Origin: Candidatus Bathyarchaeota archaeon
GTDB lineage: Archaea; Thermoproteota; Bathyarchaeia; TCS64
DNA length: 5,552 nucleotides
Reading direction: 5' to 3'
Assembly: GCA_016867505.1 (NCBI GenBank)
Contig: VGJH01000090.1
Span: 1-5,552, forward strand
This document shows positions 1 to 5,409 of the stretch, piece after piece. Numbering within the stretch: position 1 is the first letter of the stretch; each line of letters starts with the position of its first letter. The notes below the pieces were generated by a model that worked only from the letters and a program-made list of their open reading frames with translations, had not been told where the DNA came from and made no database searches. Position numbers and translations under genes: made by a program.

Positions 1-213
1 CTCTCAAAAATAAAAGCATAATAAAAAATAAATTATATTATGATTGTTCCTAATAAAACAGGTCAAATAAGGGGGCTATCACCCAGAATACACTTAATTA
101 AAAACTCTTGAAGCATTATGCCCGTGGGAGTCATTTGGTGCTTAAGCAAACTCTGATAAAGCATAAGCGTTTAGCAATAATTTAATATATAAAAATATAA
201 ATAATATTTCATC
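1..213. other. Left-edge non-coding stretch with promoter region
   Basis: I see no supportable gene before the GTG at 214. The stretch is AT-rich with stops in all plus frames. It holds a perfect 10-bp palindrome (TGCTTAAGCA, 139-148) and short related words such as GCATAA and GCATTAT near 16, 113 and 161. It ends in a strongly TATA-like run at 181-193. A 33-codon minus-strand frame exists at 63-164 but has no recognisable features. If the element reading of the window is right, this is interior mobile-element DNA. Confidence 0.5.
181..193 (+). promoter_or_regulatory. TATA-like box for the 73-residue protein
   Basis: The run TTTAATATATAAA is centred about 27 bases before the GTG at 214. No Shine-Dalgarno sequence lies between them. 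This is the spacing expected of an archaeal TATA box driving a leaderless transcript that starts at or next to the start codon. The box is nearly symmetric, so it could also fire leftward. The region is AT-rich enough that chance matches are possible. Confidence 0.45.
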
Positions 214-435
214 GTGTCTAGAGTAAAGCCAAGTTCAGATCTTATTACGATTGTTGTAATCATTGGTGTAATAATTGTTTTAGCTGCTGTTAGTGAACTA
301 TTAAAATTTATTAATAATAATCCTCTTTCAACAGTTTTTGTCTCTATTACAATTTCTTTAATAGGTCTATTTCTTATCGTTGTATTCTTTTATCCTTCAT
401 TGGGTGCAAAAATATTATCAAGAATAGGTAAATAA
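214..435 (+). CDS. Small two-helix membrane protein, unknown function
   Basis: I do not recognise this 73-residue protein. It has a short polar N-terminus, then two hydrophobic segments at about residues 10-30 (rich in Ile and Val) and 40-62. A charged loop with an Asn run lies between them, and the C-terminus is basic (Lys and Arg near 66-73). This suggests a two-pass membrane protein. The start is GTG with no ribosome binding site, but a TATA-like box sits about 27 bases upstream, which fits leaderless translation. It converges on the tape-measure-like gene with only 7 bases between the stops. Its codons are far more AT-rich than that neighbour. Small membrane proteins of this kind are common in archaeal viruses and plasmids, and its place inside the inferred element fits. 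A holin-like or virion-membrane role is possible but has no direct support. Confidence 0.55.
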   Translation: MSRVKPSSDLITIVVIIGVIIVLAAVSELLKFINNNPLSTVFVSITISLIGLFLIVVFFYPSLGAKILSRIGK

Positions 436-442
436 AATTCTC

Positions 443-1360
443 TTACCCAATCCCTCTTCTTCTCAAACTATCCACTAATTGACCAAAGTCCTCTTTTGCG
501 TTTGCTTCAGCTCCTCCTCCATAGAATGTGGGACTATAATTCAAATTTGTTGAGCTGTTGCTTATCTGGCTTCCTTGTTGAGTGAGAGCTAGTGCTCCGA
601 CCCCTATCATTGCTGCTCCGCCCAATATTGCCCATCCTGCTGGGTTTAATGAATGCCATATTGCTAATGCAGCAGACTTTGCTTTAATTGCGACCGTGTG
701 GGCAATATCAGCAGCAGCGCTTGCATAGGTTGCAGCAGTGTTTGTTATCGTGGCTGCTGTCTGCTCAATCGTGAATGTCTTCATCAAATTCATGTGCATT
801 GCTAACGTAGGGAGCTTGCCTAGAACATTAGCCATTTGCAGACCCATACCAACATAGCCCAGAATGTTATCCTGTTGAGCTTTGTTTAATTCTTCACTGC
901 TCTTCTTAACCTGATTTTGTGCATGGTTCAGCCTCATGGTCAGGTTCGTTATCTGCTCAATGTCACCGCTAGCCATTGCCCTGTTAAGCGAATTCTGTAG
1001 GACTAGGACATCACTTTGGGCATTATCAAGCGCCCTTGATGCGTCACCAACCCTGATTTGCGCTACGCTGTAGGATTGCCACATCTGGGTGACTGATCTT
1101 CCTATTGAGCCTATGTCGTTGAGTGCCCTTCCAGCAGCTAGCAAACCTGCGTTGTTGGCTCTGAATTCAGCAGCCATCATGTTGTTTGCACGGTTTAAGA
1201 CTTGGCTTTCTTTGCCTAAGCCACTTAAAGCTGTGTTAGCTTGTTCAACACTCATAGTGTGATTAAGGAGTGCGGATTTTACATTACCGATAGAATTACA
1301 ATATTCACTCACTCCTTCGATCTTGAATCTTGTGAGTAATATGTCCTCTGCTGTTGCCAT
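443..1360 (-). CDS. Tape-measure-like or virion structural protein
   Basis: This 305-residue protein has the architecture of a small tail tape-measure protein. It starts with an Ala/Asn/Gln-rich helical region (about 25-100). A coiled-coil-like heptad stretch rich in Gln, Asn and Leu follows (about 105-165). After that come a Gly-rich hydrophobic helix (166-185), an Ala/Thr-rich amphipathic segment (200-235) and a strong membrane-type segment after Leu-Asn-Pro (about 239-260). A polar Gly/Ser/Asn-rich tail ends in a Leu-Arg-Arg-Arg-rich helix. The order Ala/Thr-rich helix, Asn-Pro and Gly/Ala hydrophobic hairpin is typical of phage tape measures, which are usually much longer. The ATG at 1360 has an in-frame stop 4-6 bases upstream and no Shine-Dalgarno site. 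Base composition resembles the integrase rather than the AT-rich neighbours. No other tail genes are visible, so a membrane-active virion or injection protein, or a remnant tape measure, is equally possible. Confidence 0.5.
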   Translation of the reverse strand: MATAEDILLTRFKIEGVSEYCNSIGNVKSALLNHTMSVEQANTALSGLGKESQVLNRANNMMAAEFRANNAGLLAAGRALNDIGSIGRSVTQMWQSYSVAQIRVGDASRALDNAQSDVLVLQNSLNRAMASGDIEQITNLTMRLNHAQNQVKKSSEELNKAQQDNILGYVGMGLQMANVLGKLPTLAMHMNLMKTFTIEQTAATITNTAATYASAAADIAHTVAIKAKSAALAIWHSLNPAGWAILGGAAMIGVGALALTQQGSQISNSSTNLNYSPTFYGGGAEANAKEDFGQLVDSLRRRGIG

Positions 1361-1392
1361 ATTTTATCTATTTTACTTTGACTATAATGTGC

Positions 1393-1400
1393 AATATAAA
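1393..1400 (-). promoter_or_regulatory. Candidate TATA box for the tape-measure-like gene
   Basis: On the minus strand this reads TTTATATT, centred about 36 bases before the ATG at 1360. It would give a transcript with a leader of roughly 10 bases and no Shine-Dalgarno site. A second weaker candidate, ATTATAGT (1381-1388), is centred about 24 bases upstream and would make the gene leaderless. I cannot decide between them from sequence alone. Confidence 0.3.
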
Positions 1401-1512
1401 CAAATTCCGCACTTTTCAATCGTCATTTTTTGAGGGATAAATCTTTGAAATTAGATATTAATTATATTTTATCATATAATCTATTCAGGTTAAAACTGTA
1501 AACATCATATAA

Positions 1513-1520
1513 TTTAAATA
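1513..1520 (+). promoter_or_regulatory. TATA-like box for the 179-residue protein
   Basis: TTTAAATA is centred about 27 bases before the ATG at 1544, with no Shine-Dalgarno site in between. This matches the archaeal leaderless arrangement, the same as for the gene at 214. Confidence 0.45.
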
Positions 1521-1543
1521 ATATTTGTAGATATTTTTTATTT

Positions 1544-2083
1544 ATGTTTGAAATTGAAACATGGATAATTGGTTTATCATTATTAGGTGCAGTTGGATAT
1601 TTCCCTACTTATTATTTATTATTTCAGAAAGATTTTAGTGATAGATATAAAAAAGTAAAAATAAAAATAAATGTTGAATTTAAAAAAGAATTAAAAACCT
1701 TCTCAGAGCGTTTAGATAAAGTGTTAAAAAAAGATCCTAAAGAAATAACTGATTTTCTATTAGAATGGGCTTTAAAACAATCAGTTATATTTGATATTGA
1801 TGAGGATTGGTTAAATTTAACTGGTTTTTTTAATAAAATTGTTCTATGTTTCGTTGGTGTTATTATTTTTGTTGCAGCATATTTATTAAATACTAGTCCA
1901 ATTTCAGGGATTTATAATTTTTTACATGTTTCAATATTATTTTTACTTATTGAATTTTATTATATTTTATCTTTTTTAAATAATTTTAATAATTTAAATA
2001 CAGTAATTCTTAAAATAGAGAATGGCGTCCCTATTGAACAAGTATTTGAAAAAAAATTAAAAGAATTGTATAATGAAGAATGA
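1544..2083 (+). CDS. Three-helix membrane protein, unknown function
   Basis: I do not recognise this 179-residue protein. The first hydrophobic segment is at about residues 6-26. A long charged, Lys/Glu-rich and probably cytoplasmic segment follows (about 29-92), containing Asp-Pro-Lys-Glu and an acidic Asp-Ile-Asp-Glu-Asp. Two more hydrophobic segments lie at about 97-115 and 124-145. The tail is polar and ends in Lys/Glu. The gene is extremely AT-rich, with Ile, Leu, Phe, Asn and Lys codons dominating, in sharp contrast to the integrase and tape-measure-like genes on either side. The ATG has no ribosome binding site but a TATA-like box about 27 bases upstream. It converges on the integrase, with 30 bases between the stops. 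It may be an accessory or cargo gene of the element. No catalytic motif is visible and I assign no function. Confidence 0.6.
   Translation: MFEIETWIIGLSLLGAVGYFPTYYLLFQKDFSDRYKKVKIKINVEFKKELKTFSERLDKVLKKDPKEITDFLLEWALKQSVIFDIDEDWLNLTGFFNKIVLCFVGVIIFVAAYLLNTSPISGIYNFLHVSILFLLIEFYYILSFLNNFNNLNTVILKIENGVPIEQVFEKKLKELYNEE
2049..2056 (-). terminator. Possible T-tract terminator for the integrase
   Basis: On the minus strand this is a run of eight T, followed by AA and four more T at 2062-2059 on its upstream side. It lies about 58 bases beyond the integrase stop. Archaeal RNA polymerase often stops at T runs without a hairpin. The tract falls inside the end of the AT-rich convergent gene, so it may be just a Lys-codon run. 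Confidence 0.25.
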
Positions 2084-2113
2084 TCTATTGTTAGAGTAAA
2101 TTCTTATTATCCC

Positions 2114-3016
2114 TTAGAACTTCAACCCCGCCCTATCATACACCCCTCTAAGCCTTGAAAGCTCAATTCCTGTGTAGCTCTTGGCAATCACTGATCTGGG
2201 TGCTCTTCCTTGGAAAATGTCAACATAACGGTCTGGCACTCCTCTCTCACCCATTTCAGAACTAAACCATACTCTCAGGATCTGAGGTGTGATCTTGACT
2301 CCAGCAGCTTCACTTGCCCTTATCCAGATCTTCTTTCTCTGTCTCTCACTGGTTGTGAAGACTCTGGGGTTTTTGTCTCTCCTCTTTGAAAGGTACTCCT
2401 TGAGGATCTCTGCTGCTTCAATTGTTAGGAAGGTGATTCCAGTGGCTTTTGTTCTTGTGTAGTGCTTTGGGATTACGGTCCTGTTTTCAAGGTCGACCTT
2501 GTCTCTTGTGAGGTGAACCACCTCTCCAGCTCTAAGTCCTGTTAAAGCTGTGAAAGTGTAAAGTGCCCTATCAGCTTCGCTTGTTTGTGCTTTGAATCCA
2601 GTTTCAACTTGAGCGAGTGTTGGGACTTTGAACTTGGTATTTGTTCCGCAATCTATGGGTGCAAGCTTGAAAGCGTTTATAGTGTCAGACATCTCGATGA
2701 ACTTGAAAAATCTTCTAAGTGCCACAATCTGTGTGTTGTATGTCCAAGCTTCTTTTTTAAGATAGATTTGAAGGTATTTCGAGAGTGTCATGCTGCTAAT
2801 CACTCCCTTTGAATGTCTGAGATACCTTTTCGCTATGTTCACTGTGTGCACTACAGTTGAAGGAGTTAACCTTAAATTAAGTTCTAAAAATTGTTTAAAT
2901 TTCTTTATTTCCTTTATTTCGAATACTAGCCCATTATTATGAGTGTTTGCTGATTTCGCTTTATTTTCTAGCCTTGGCATGGCAGAAGTCGTGGGTTCAA
3001 ATCCCTCCCAGTCCAC
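2114..3016 (-). CDS. int: SSV-type tyrosine integrase, probably the intC part
   Basis: This site-specific recombinase would integrate and excise the element at a tRNA-Ala gene. Residues 1-15 are translated from the tRNA copy and give the Gly-Phe-Glu-Pro signature (5-8) of integrases that overlap a tRNA 3' end. A SAM-like core-binding domain spans about 35-110 and the catalytic domain about 130-295. Visible catalytic residues are Arg162 (Thr-Gly-Leu-Arg), Lys190, Arg248 in a Gln-x-x-Arg box replacing His-x-x-Arg, Arg271 (Gln-Gly-Arg) and the nucleophile Tyr281. This matches the archaeal pattern, in which the two His positions vary. The first possible start is GTG at 3016, straddling the attachment-site edge, with an in-frame TAA directly before it. 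An ATG at 2980 (residue 13) is an alternative. As I remember it, SSV1 integrase has about 65 residues before its Gly-Phe-Glu-Pro, so the N-terminal piece may have been cut off by integration. The catalytic part is uninterrupted. Confidence 0.9.
   Translation of the reverse strand: MDWEGFEPTTSAMPRLENKAKSANTHNNGLVFEIKEIKKFKQFLELNLRLTPSTVVHTVNIAKRYLRHSKGVISSMTLSKYLQIYLKKEAWTYNTQIVALRRFFKFIEMSDTINAFKLAPIDCGTNTKFKVPTLAQVETGFKAQTSEADRALYTFTALTGLRAGEVVHLTRDKVDLENRTVIPKHYTRTKATGITFLTIEAAEILKEYLSKRRDKNPRVFTTSERQRKKIWIRASEAAGVKITPQILRVWFSSEMGERGVPDRYVDIFQGRAPRSVIAKSYTGIELSRLRGVYDRAGLKF
2971..3015 (+). other. Attachment site (attR): 3' half of tRNA-Ala(GGC)
   Basis: The plus strand holds the anticodon loop TTGGCAT (2974-2980, anticodon GGC), the 3' anticodon stem GGCAG, a 5-base variable loop, a T arm with loop TTCAAAT (2996-3002), a 7-base acceptor strand CCAGTCC (3008-3014) and discriminator A at 3015. 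No CCA is encoded. T at tRNA position 70 fits the G3-U70 pair that marks tRNA-Ala, agreeing with the anticodon. The D arm and 5' acceptor strand are absent. The would-be 5' anticodon stem pairs only at 2971-2973, so tRNA identity begins about there. One T-T mismatch lies in the T stem (2992 with 3006). This is the direct-repeat copy produced by integration into a tRNA 3' end, and it doubles as the start of the integrase frame. Confidence 0.82.
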
Positions 3017-3019
3017 TTA

Positions 3020-3040
3020 AAATTTTATTCTATAAAATTT
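3020..3040. repeat. 9-bp AT inverted repeat beside the tRNA end
   Basis: AAATTTTAT (3020-3028) and ATAAAATTT (3032-3040) are perfect reverse complements separated by three bases, starting 5 bases after the tRNA discriminator base. It could act as the tRNA's downstream T-rich terminator. It also contains TATAAAA on the plus strand (3031-3037), a possible upstream TATA box for the M20-like gene, and its mirror on the minus strand toward the integrase. It is pure A+T apart from its spacer, so chance is possible. Confidence 0.35.
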
Positions 3041-3111
3041 ATTGTTTAAAAACTGAATTATTAGCTTGGTTTAGTAATGGTTAAGCATCTAGCTTTAATA
3101 TTTTTAGGTAT

Positions 3112-4404
3112 ATGCCTGAAATTCAAAAAACATTAGCTTACATTGACGAGCATCGTGAAGAAAGTGTATTTTTTTTGAAATCGCTGGTTCAAAATTATCC
3201 TGAAGGGGAGGAATTTCTTCAATCGAAGTTATCTGAACTTTTCAGAAAACTTGGATGTACCGTTTATGTTGAGAAGCTTTTCCCAACACAAGTTCAGTTA
3301 AGTAAAGAGTTTGCAGCTGAAGAAACAATTGATATGAGTGAAAGAACACATATTATTGGCAAATTAAATGGACTTGGGAATGGTAGAAGTTTAATTTTAA
3401 TCACTCACCCTGATGGAGATCCAATTAAAACTGATTTATGGACGAAGCCACCTCATGAAGGAATTATTGTAGATGGACGAATGTATGGCTGGGGAGTAGC
3501 TGATGATCTTGCTGGTATTGCTATGATGATTGAAGCAGTAAAAGCCTTCACAGATACTGGTGTTAAGTTAAGAGGTGACCTTTACTTGATGAGTGCATGT
3601 GCTAAACGGAATGCTTGGGGTATTGCAGCTTTACTTAGAGCAGGATACAATGCGGATGCTGCTATCTATGTTCACCCATCTGAGTCTGAGCTTGGATTAA
3701 AAGAAATCAAATCAATGACATCAGGTTTACTAAAGTTCAGGATAACAGTAATTGGTCAAAAGCCACCAAAAACTGAATTTGTTCAAACAACTTTCAACCA
3801 TCTTGGCATAAACCCAATTGAAAAAGGAATATCCATTATTCAAGTACTGTATAAGCTTAATGAAACACGTAACAAGAAGCTATATTATGAACCTCTGGTT
3901 AAAGCGGTTAATAGATCCACTAATTTATTGGTGCCCTTCATTCAATCAGGTAATAGCTCAAACCTAACTGATATTCCTTCAGCTTGTATTTTAGGAGGTT
4001 CGCTTACGTTTCCTCCTAATGAAAATATTGATGATGTAATGAAGGAAGTAGAAACTTGTTTAGAGAGTTTCTATGACTCAGATAGTTATCTGACTTTAAA
4101 TAGACCAAAACTTGAATGGATTCAAGGAACTCAAGGGATTGAGATTTCTGAAGATGAGCCAATTCTGCAGGTGACAAAAAACGCTATTAAAACCATCACA
4201 GGAAAAGAACCTTTCAATAATCCATTATATAGTAAAAGTGATTTAAGGACACCTGTCTTGATTTCTGGTATTCCTAATGTTGGATTCGGTCCATTAGCAG
4301 GGAATTTCGCTACTACTGGTGGAAAAGATGAATGGGTTGATGTTGAAGATTATATTTGTTCGATTAAGGTGATGGCAAAAATAATTATTGATTGGTGTAG
4401 CTAA
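3112..4404 (+). CDS. M20 peptidase-like protein with degenerate active site
   Basis: This 430-residue protein has the length and layout of M20 metallohydrolases (ArgE/DapE/carboxypeptidase G2 type), which hydrolyse amide bonds with two zinc ions. An N-terminal helix typical of the family (Ile-Asp-Glu-His-Arg, 11-15) is followed by the motif Thr-His-Pro-Asp (98-101), giving the ligand His99 and Asp101. Next comes Gly-Trp-Gly-x-Ala-Asp-Asp-x-x-Gly (126-135), giving Asp131. An insertion (lid) domain spans about 205-320, and a C-terminal Gly-Ile-Pro-x-x-Gly-Phe-Gly-Pro lies at 386-394. The Glu-Glu pair that supplies the general base and a ligand aligns with Ala164-Lys165. The next acidic ligand aligns with His188, and the final His before Asp-Glu-Trp-Val aligns with Gly403. 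It may be inactive or use different chemistry. ATG 3112 is the first in frame after a stop at 3082 and lacks a well-spaced Shine-Dalgarno site. It is probably host DNA flanking the element, convergent with the DUF6282-like gene. Confidence 0.8.
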   Translation: MPEIQKTLAYIDEHREESVFFLKSLVQNYPEGEEFLQSKLSELFRKLGCTVYVEKLFPTQVQLSKEFAAEETIDMSERTHIIGKLNGLGNGRSLILITHPDGDPIKTDLWTKPPHEGIIVDGRMYGWGVADDLAGIAMMIEAVKAFTDTGVKLRGDLYLMSACAKRNAWGIAALLRAGYNADAAIYVHPSESELGLKEIKSMTSGLLKFRITVIGQKPPKTEFVQTTFNHLGINPIEKGISIIQVLYKLNETRNKKLYYEPLVKAVNRSTNLLVPFIQSGNSSNLTDIPSACILGGSLTFPPNENIDDVMKEVETCLESFYDSDSYLTLNRPKLEWIQGTQGIEISEDEPILQVTKNAIKTITGKEPFNNPLYSKSDLRTPVLISGIPNVGFGPLAGNFATTGGKDEWVDVEDYICSIKVMAKIIIDWCS

Positions 4405-4420
4405 ACAATGCTACACTTTT
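4395..4420. terminator. Hairpin plus T tract between convergent genes
   Basis: GTGTAGC (4395-4401) and GCTACAC (4410-4416) form a perfect 7-bp stem with an 8-base loop, followed by TTTT (4417-4420). The TAA stop of the M20-like gene lies in the loop (4402-4404). The hairpin also lies just downstream of the convergent gene's stop (4423-4425), so it could limit read-through in both directions. The T tract favours the rightward transcript. Confidence 0.6.
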
Positions 4421-4422
4421 AA

Positions 4423-5409
4423 TCAAATTCCCAGAAGTTTACTTGGATTTGATTTAACAACTGAAGATATTGCTTCTTGGCTTAATCCCAGATCAAGTAG
4501 GCATGCAATAAACTCTCTCAATCCCTCAACTGGTGGAGGAAGAGTATAAACTCCAAGATCAGAAGCGATTATACAATTTTCTGAGCCATAGAGCTTGATA
4601 TGTTCAGCGACATTCTTTATTGTGAAACTAGGAAAATTACCTGGAATTGGATCAGATGCATACTCAAGTTCAACATAATAATCAGTTTTACGTGTTCCTG
4701 TACTATGAGTGAAACCAGCTAAAGTATATTCTAAATATGCACCATTTTTAATCATAGCATTTAGCTGCTCATGTGATGCAATTTTAGGGATAGTACTGCT
4801 TACAACAACTTTTTTTATTCCGTAATCTTTAGCTAATTCACATAGTCTGACAGCTTCTTGTGCAGAGACATGGCCTGTAATCAGATATACCTCAGAATGT
4901 TCAGCGACTAAACTTAAAATTTCTTTAATCTCTGGAGTTGGCTCACCTTCAGGAATTCTAATGCTTCTTTCCAGCTCTTCTTCTTTAAATTTTGGGAACC
5001 TGATATGGCTTTGAACCCACCTCCCATCAATGTATTGTCCTTCTCTGCTGGCCATCCAGTAAGTGCTGTGTGTGCCAAATGCTACATATTTTGCTCCATC
5101 ACCATAATACAATGCTGTTTTGACTGCTCTTGGATTAATCCCATTATAAACTGTGTTTAAGTTTATACCACCGAAAGTTTTGATGCCATTAACAACCCGG
5201 TTTACTATCCAGCTGGTACCATTACTCATTTCAAATACATCCATGTAGACAATTGCAGCCATCCCTGCTTCTTTCGCTTGAGTAGCTGCTTTGAATGGAT
5301 CAACACTGCGTGGGCTAGTTTTTAGGTGAGGTCCAGCATGGACATGAATGTCAATTGCACCTTTGAGGAGTTCATTACTCAGCTCATAACTTCGGCCTTC
5401 AGGTAGCAT
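4423..5409 (-). CDS. DUF6282-like amidohydrolase-type protein
   Basis: This 328-residue protein resembles the DUF6282 family, predicted metal-dependent hydrolases with an amidohydrolase-type barrel and no firmly known substrate. The N-terminal Asp-Ile-His-Val-His-Ala-Gly-Pro (20-27) holds the His-x-His pair (22, 24). Thr-Gly-His (178-180) and Ser-Asp-Leu-Gly (283-286) supply His180 and Asp284. The C-terminal Pro-Pro-Val-Glu-Gly-Leu-Arg block (292-298) and Asn-Pro-Ser-Lys-Leu-Leu-Gly end (321-327) are family hallmarks. Against the pattern I remember, the Lys-Ser-His motif is Met56-Asp57-Val58, the Thr-His-Pro motif is Ser204-Ser205-Thr206, and a later Glu-His is Glu227-Tyr228, so several metal ligands are absent. 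No signal peptide is seen. The ATG follows GGAGG by 7 bases and overlaps the stop of the upstream paralogue by one base (TAATG), indicating an operon with coupled translation. The substrate is unknown. Confidence 0.72.
   Translation of the reverse strand: MLPEGRSYELSNELLKGAIDIHVHAGPHLKTSPRSVDPFKAATQAKEAGMAAIVYMDVFEMSNGTSWIVNRVVNGIKTFGGINLNTVYNGINPRAVKTALYYGDGAKYVAFGTHSTYWMASREGQYIDGRWVQSHIRFPKFKEEELERSIRIPEGEPTPEIKEILSLVAEHSEVYLITGHVSAQEAVRLCELAKDYGIKKVVVSSTIPKIASHEQLNAMIKNGAYLEYTLAGFTHSTGTRKTDYYVELEYASDPIPGNFPSFTIKNVAEHIKLYGSENCIIASDLGVYTLPPPVEGLREFIACLLDLGLSQEAISSVVKSNPSKLLGI

Larger units (their letters stand above)
1361..1543. promoter_or_regulatory. Divergent promoter region with repeats
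   Basis: This AT-rich gap separates two divergent genes and must hold both promoters. The 10-base word ATCATATAAT occurs exactly twice, at 1471-1480 and 1504-1513, with starts 33 bases apart (about three helical turns). The second copy abuts the TATA-like box of the rightward gene. The first copy also forms a 7-bp inverted repeat (1461-1467 with 1474-1480). A repressor or activator site is an inference only. Confidence 0.35.

Noticed and set aside
63..164. 33-codon minus-strand frame near the left edge
   Set aside because: The symmetric TATA-like box at 181-193 lies about 23 bases upstream, which is suggestive, but the peptide has no recognisable feature and frames this short occur by chance.
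1..213. CRISPR array or riboswitch in the gene-free left end
   Set aside because: The recurring words are under 10 bases, imperfect and irregularly spaced, and no long conserved-looking stem set is visible.
214..2083. Toxin-antitoxin or defence system formed by the two membrane proteins
   Set aside because: Neither protein has a recognisable toxin, nuclease or sensor motif, and they are not adjacent or co-transcribed. Only the composition and position hint at cargo.
2585..2812. 75-codon plus-strand open frame
   Set aside because: It lies wholly antisense to the core-binding and catalytic regions of the integrase. Its Cys-rich translation has no family resemblance or promoter, so it is a shadow frame.
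2971..3015. A functional tRNA-Ala gene
   Set aside because: The D arm and 5' acceptor strand are missing, and the 5' anticodon stem pairs at only three positions. It is an attachment-site copy, not a whole tRNA gene.
3078..3137. 19-codon plus-strand frame resembling a small hydrophobic peptide
   Set aside because: It overlaps the M20-like start out of frame, has no ribosome binding site, and is too short to support.
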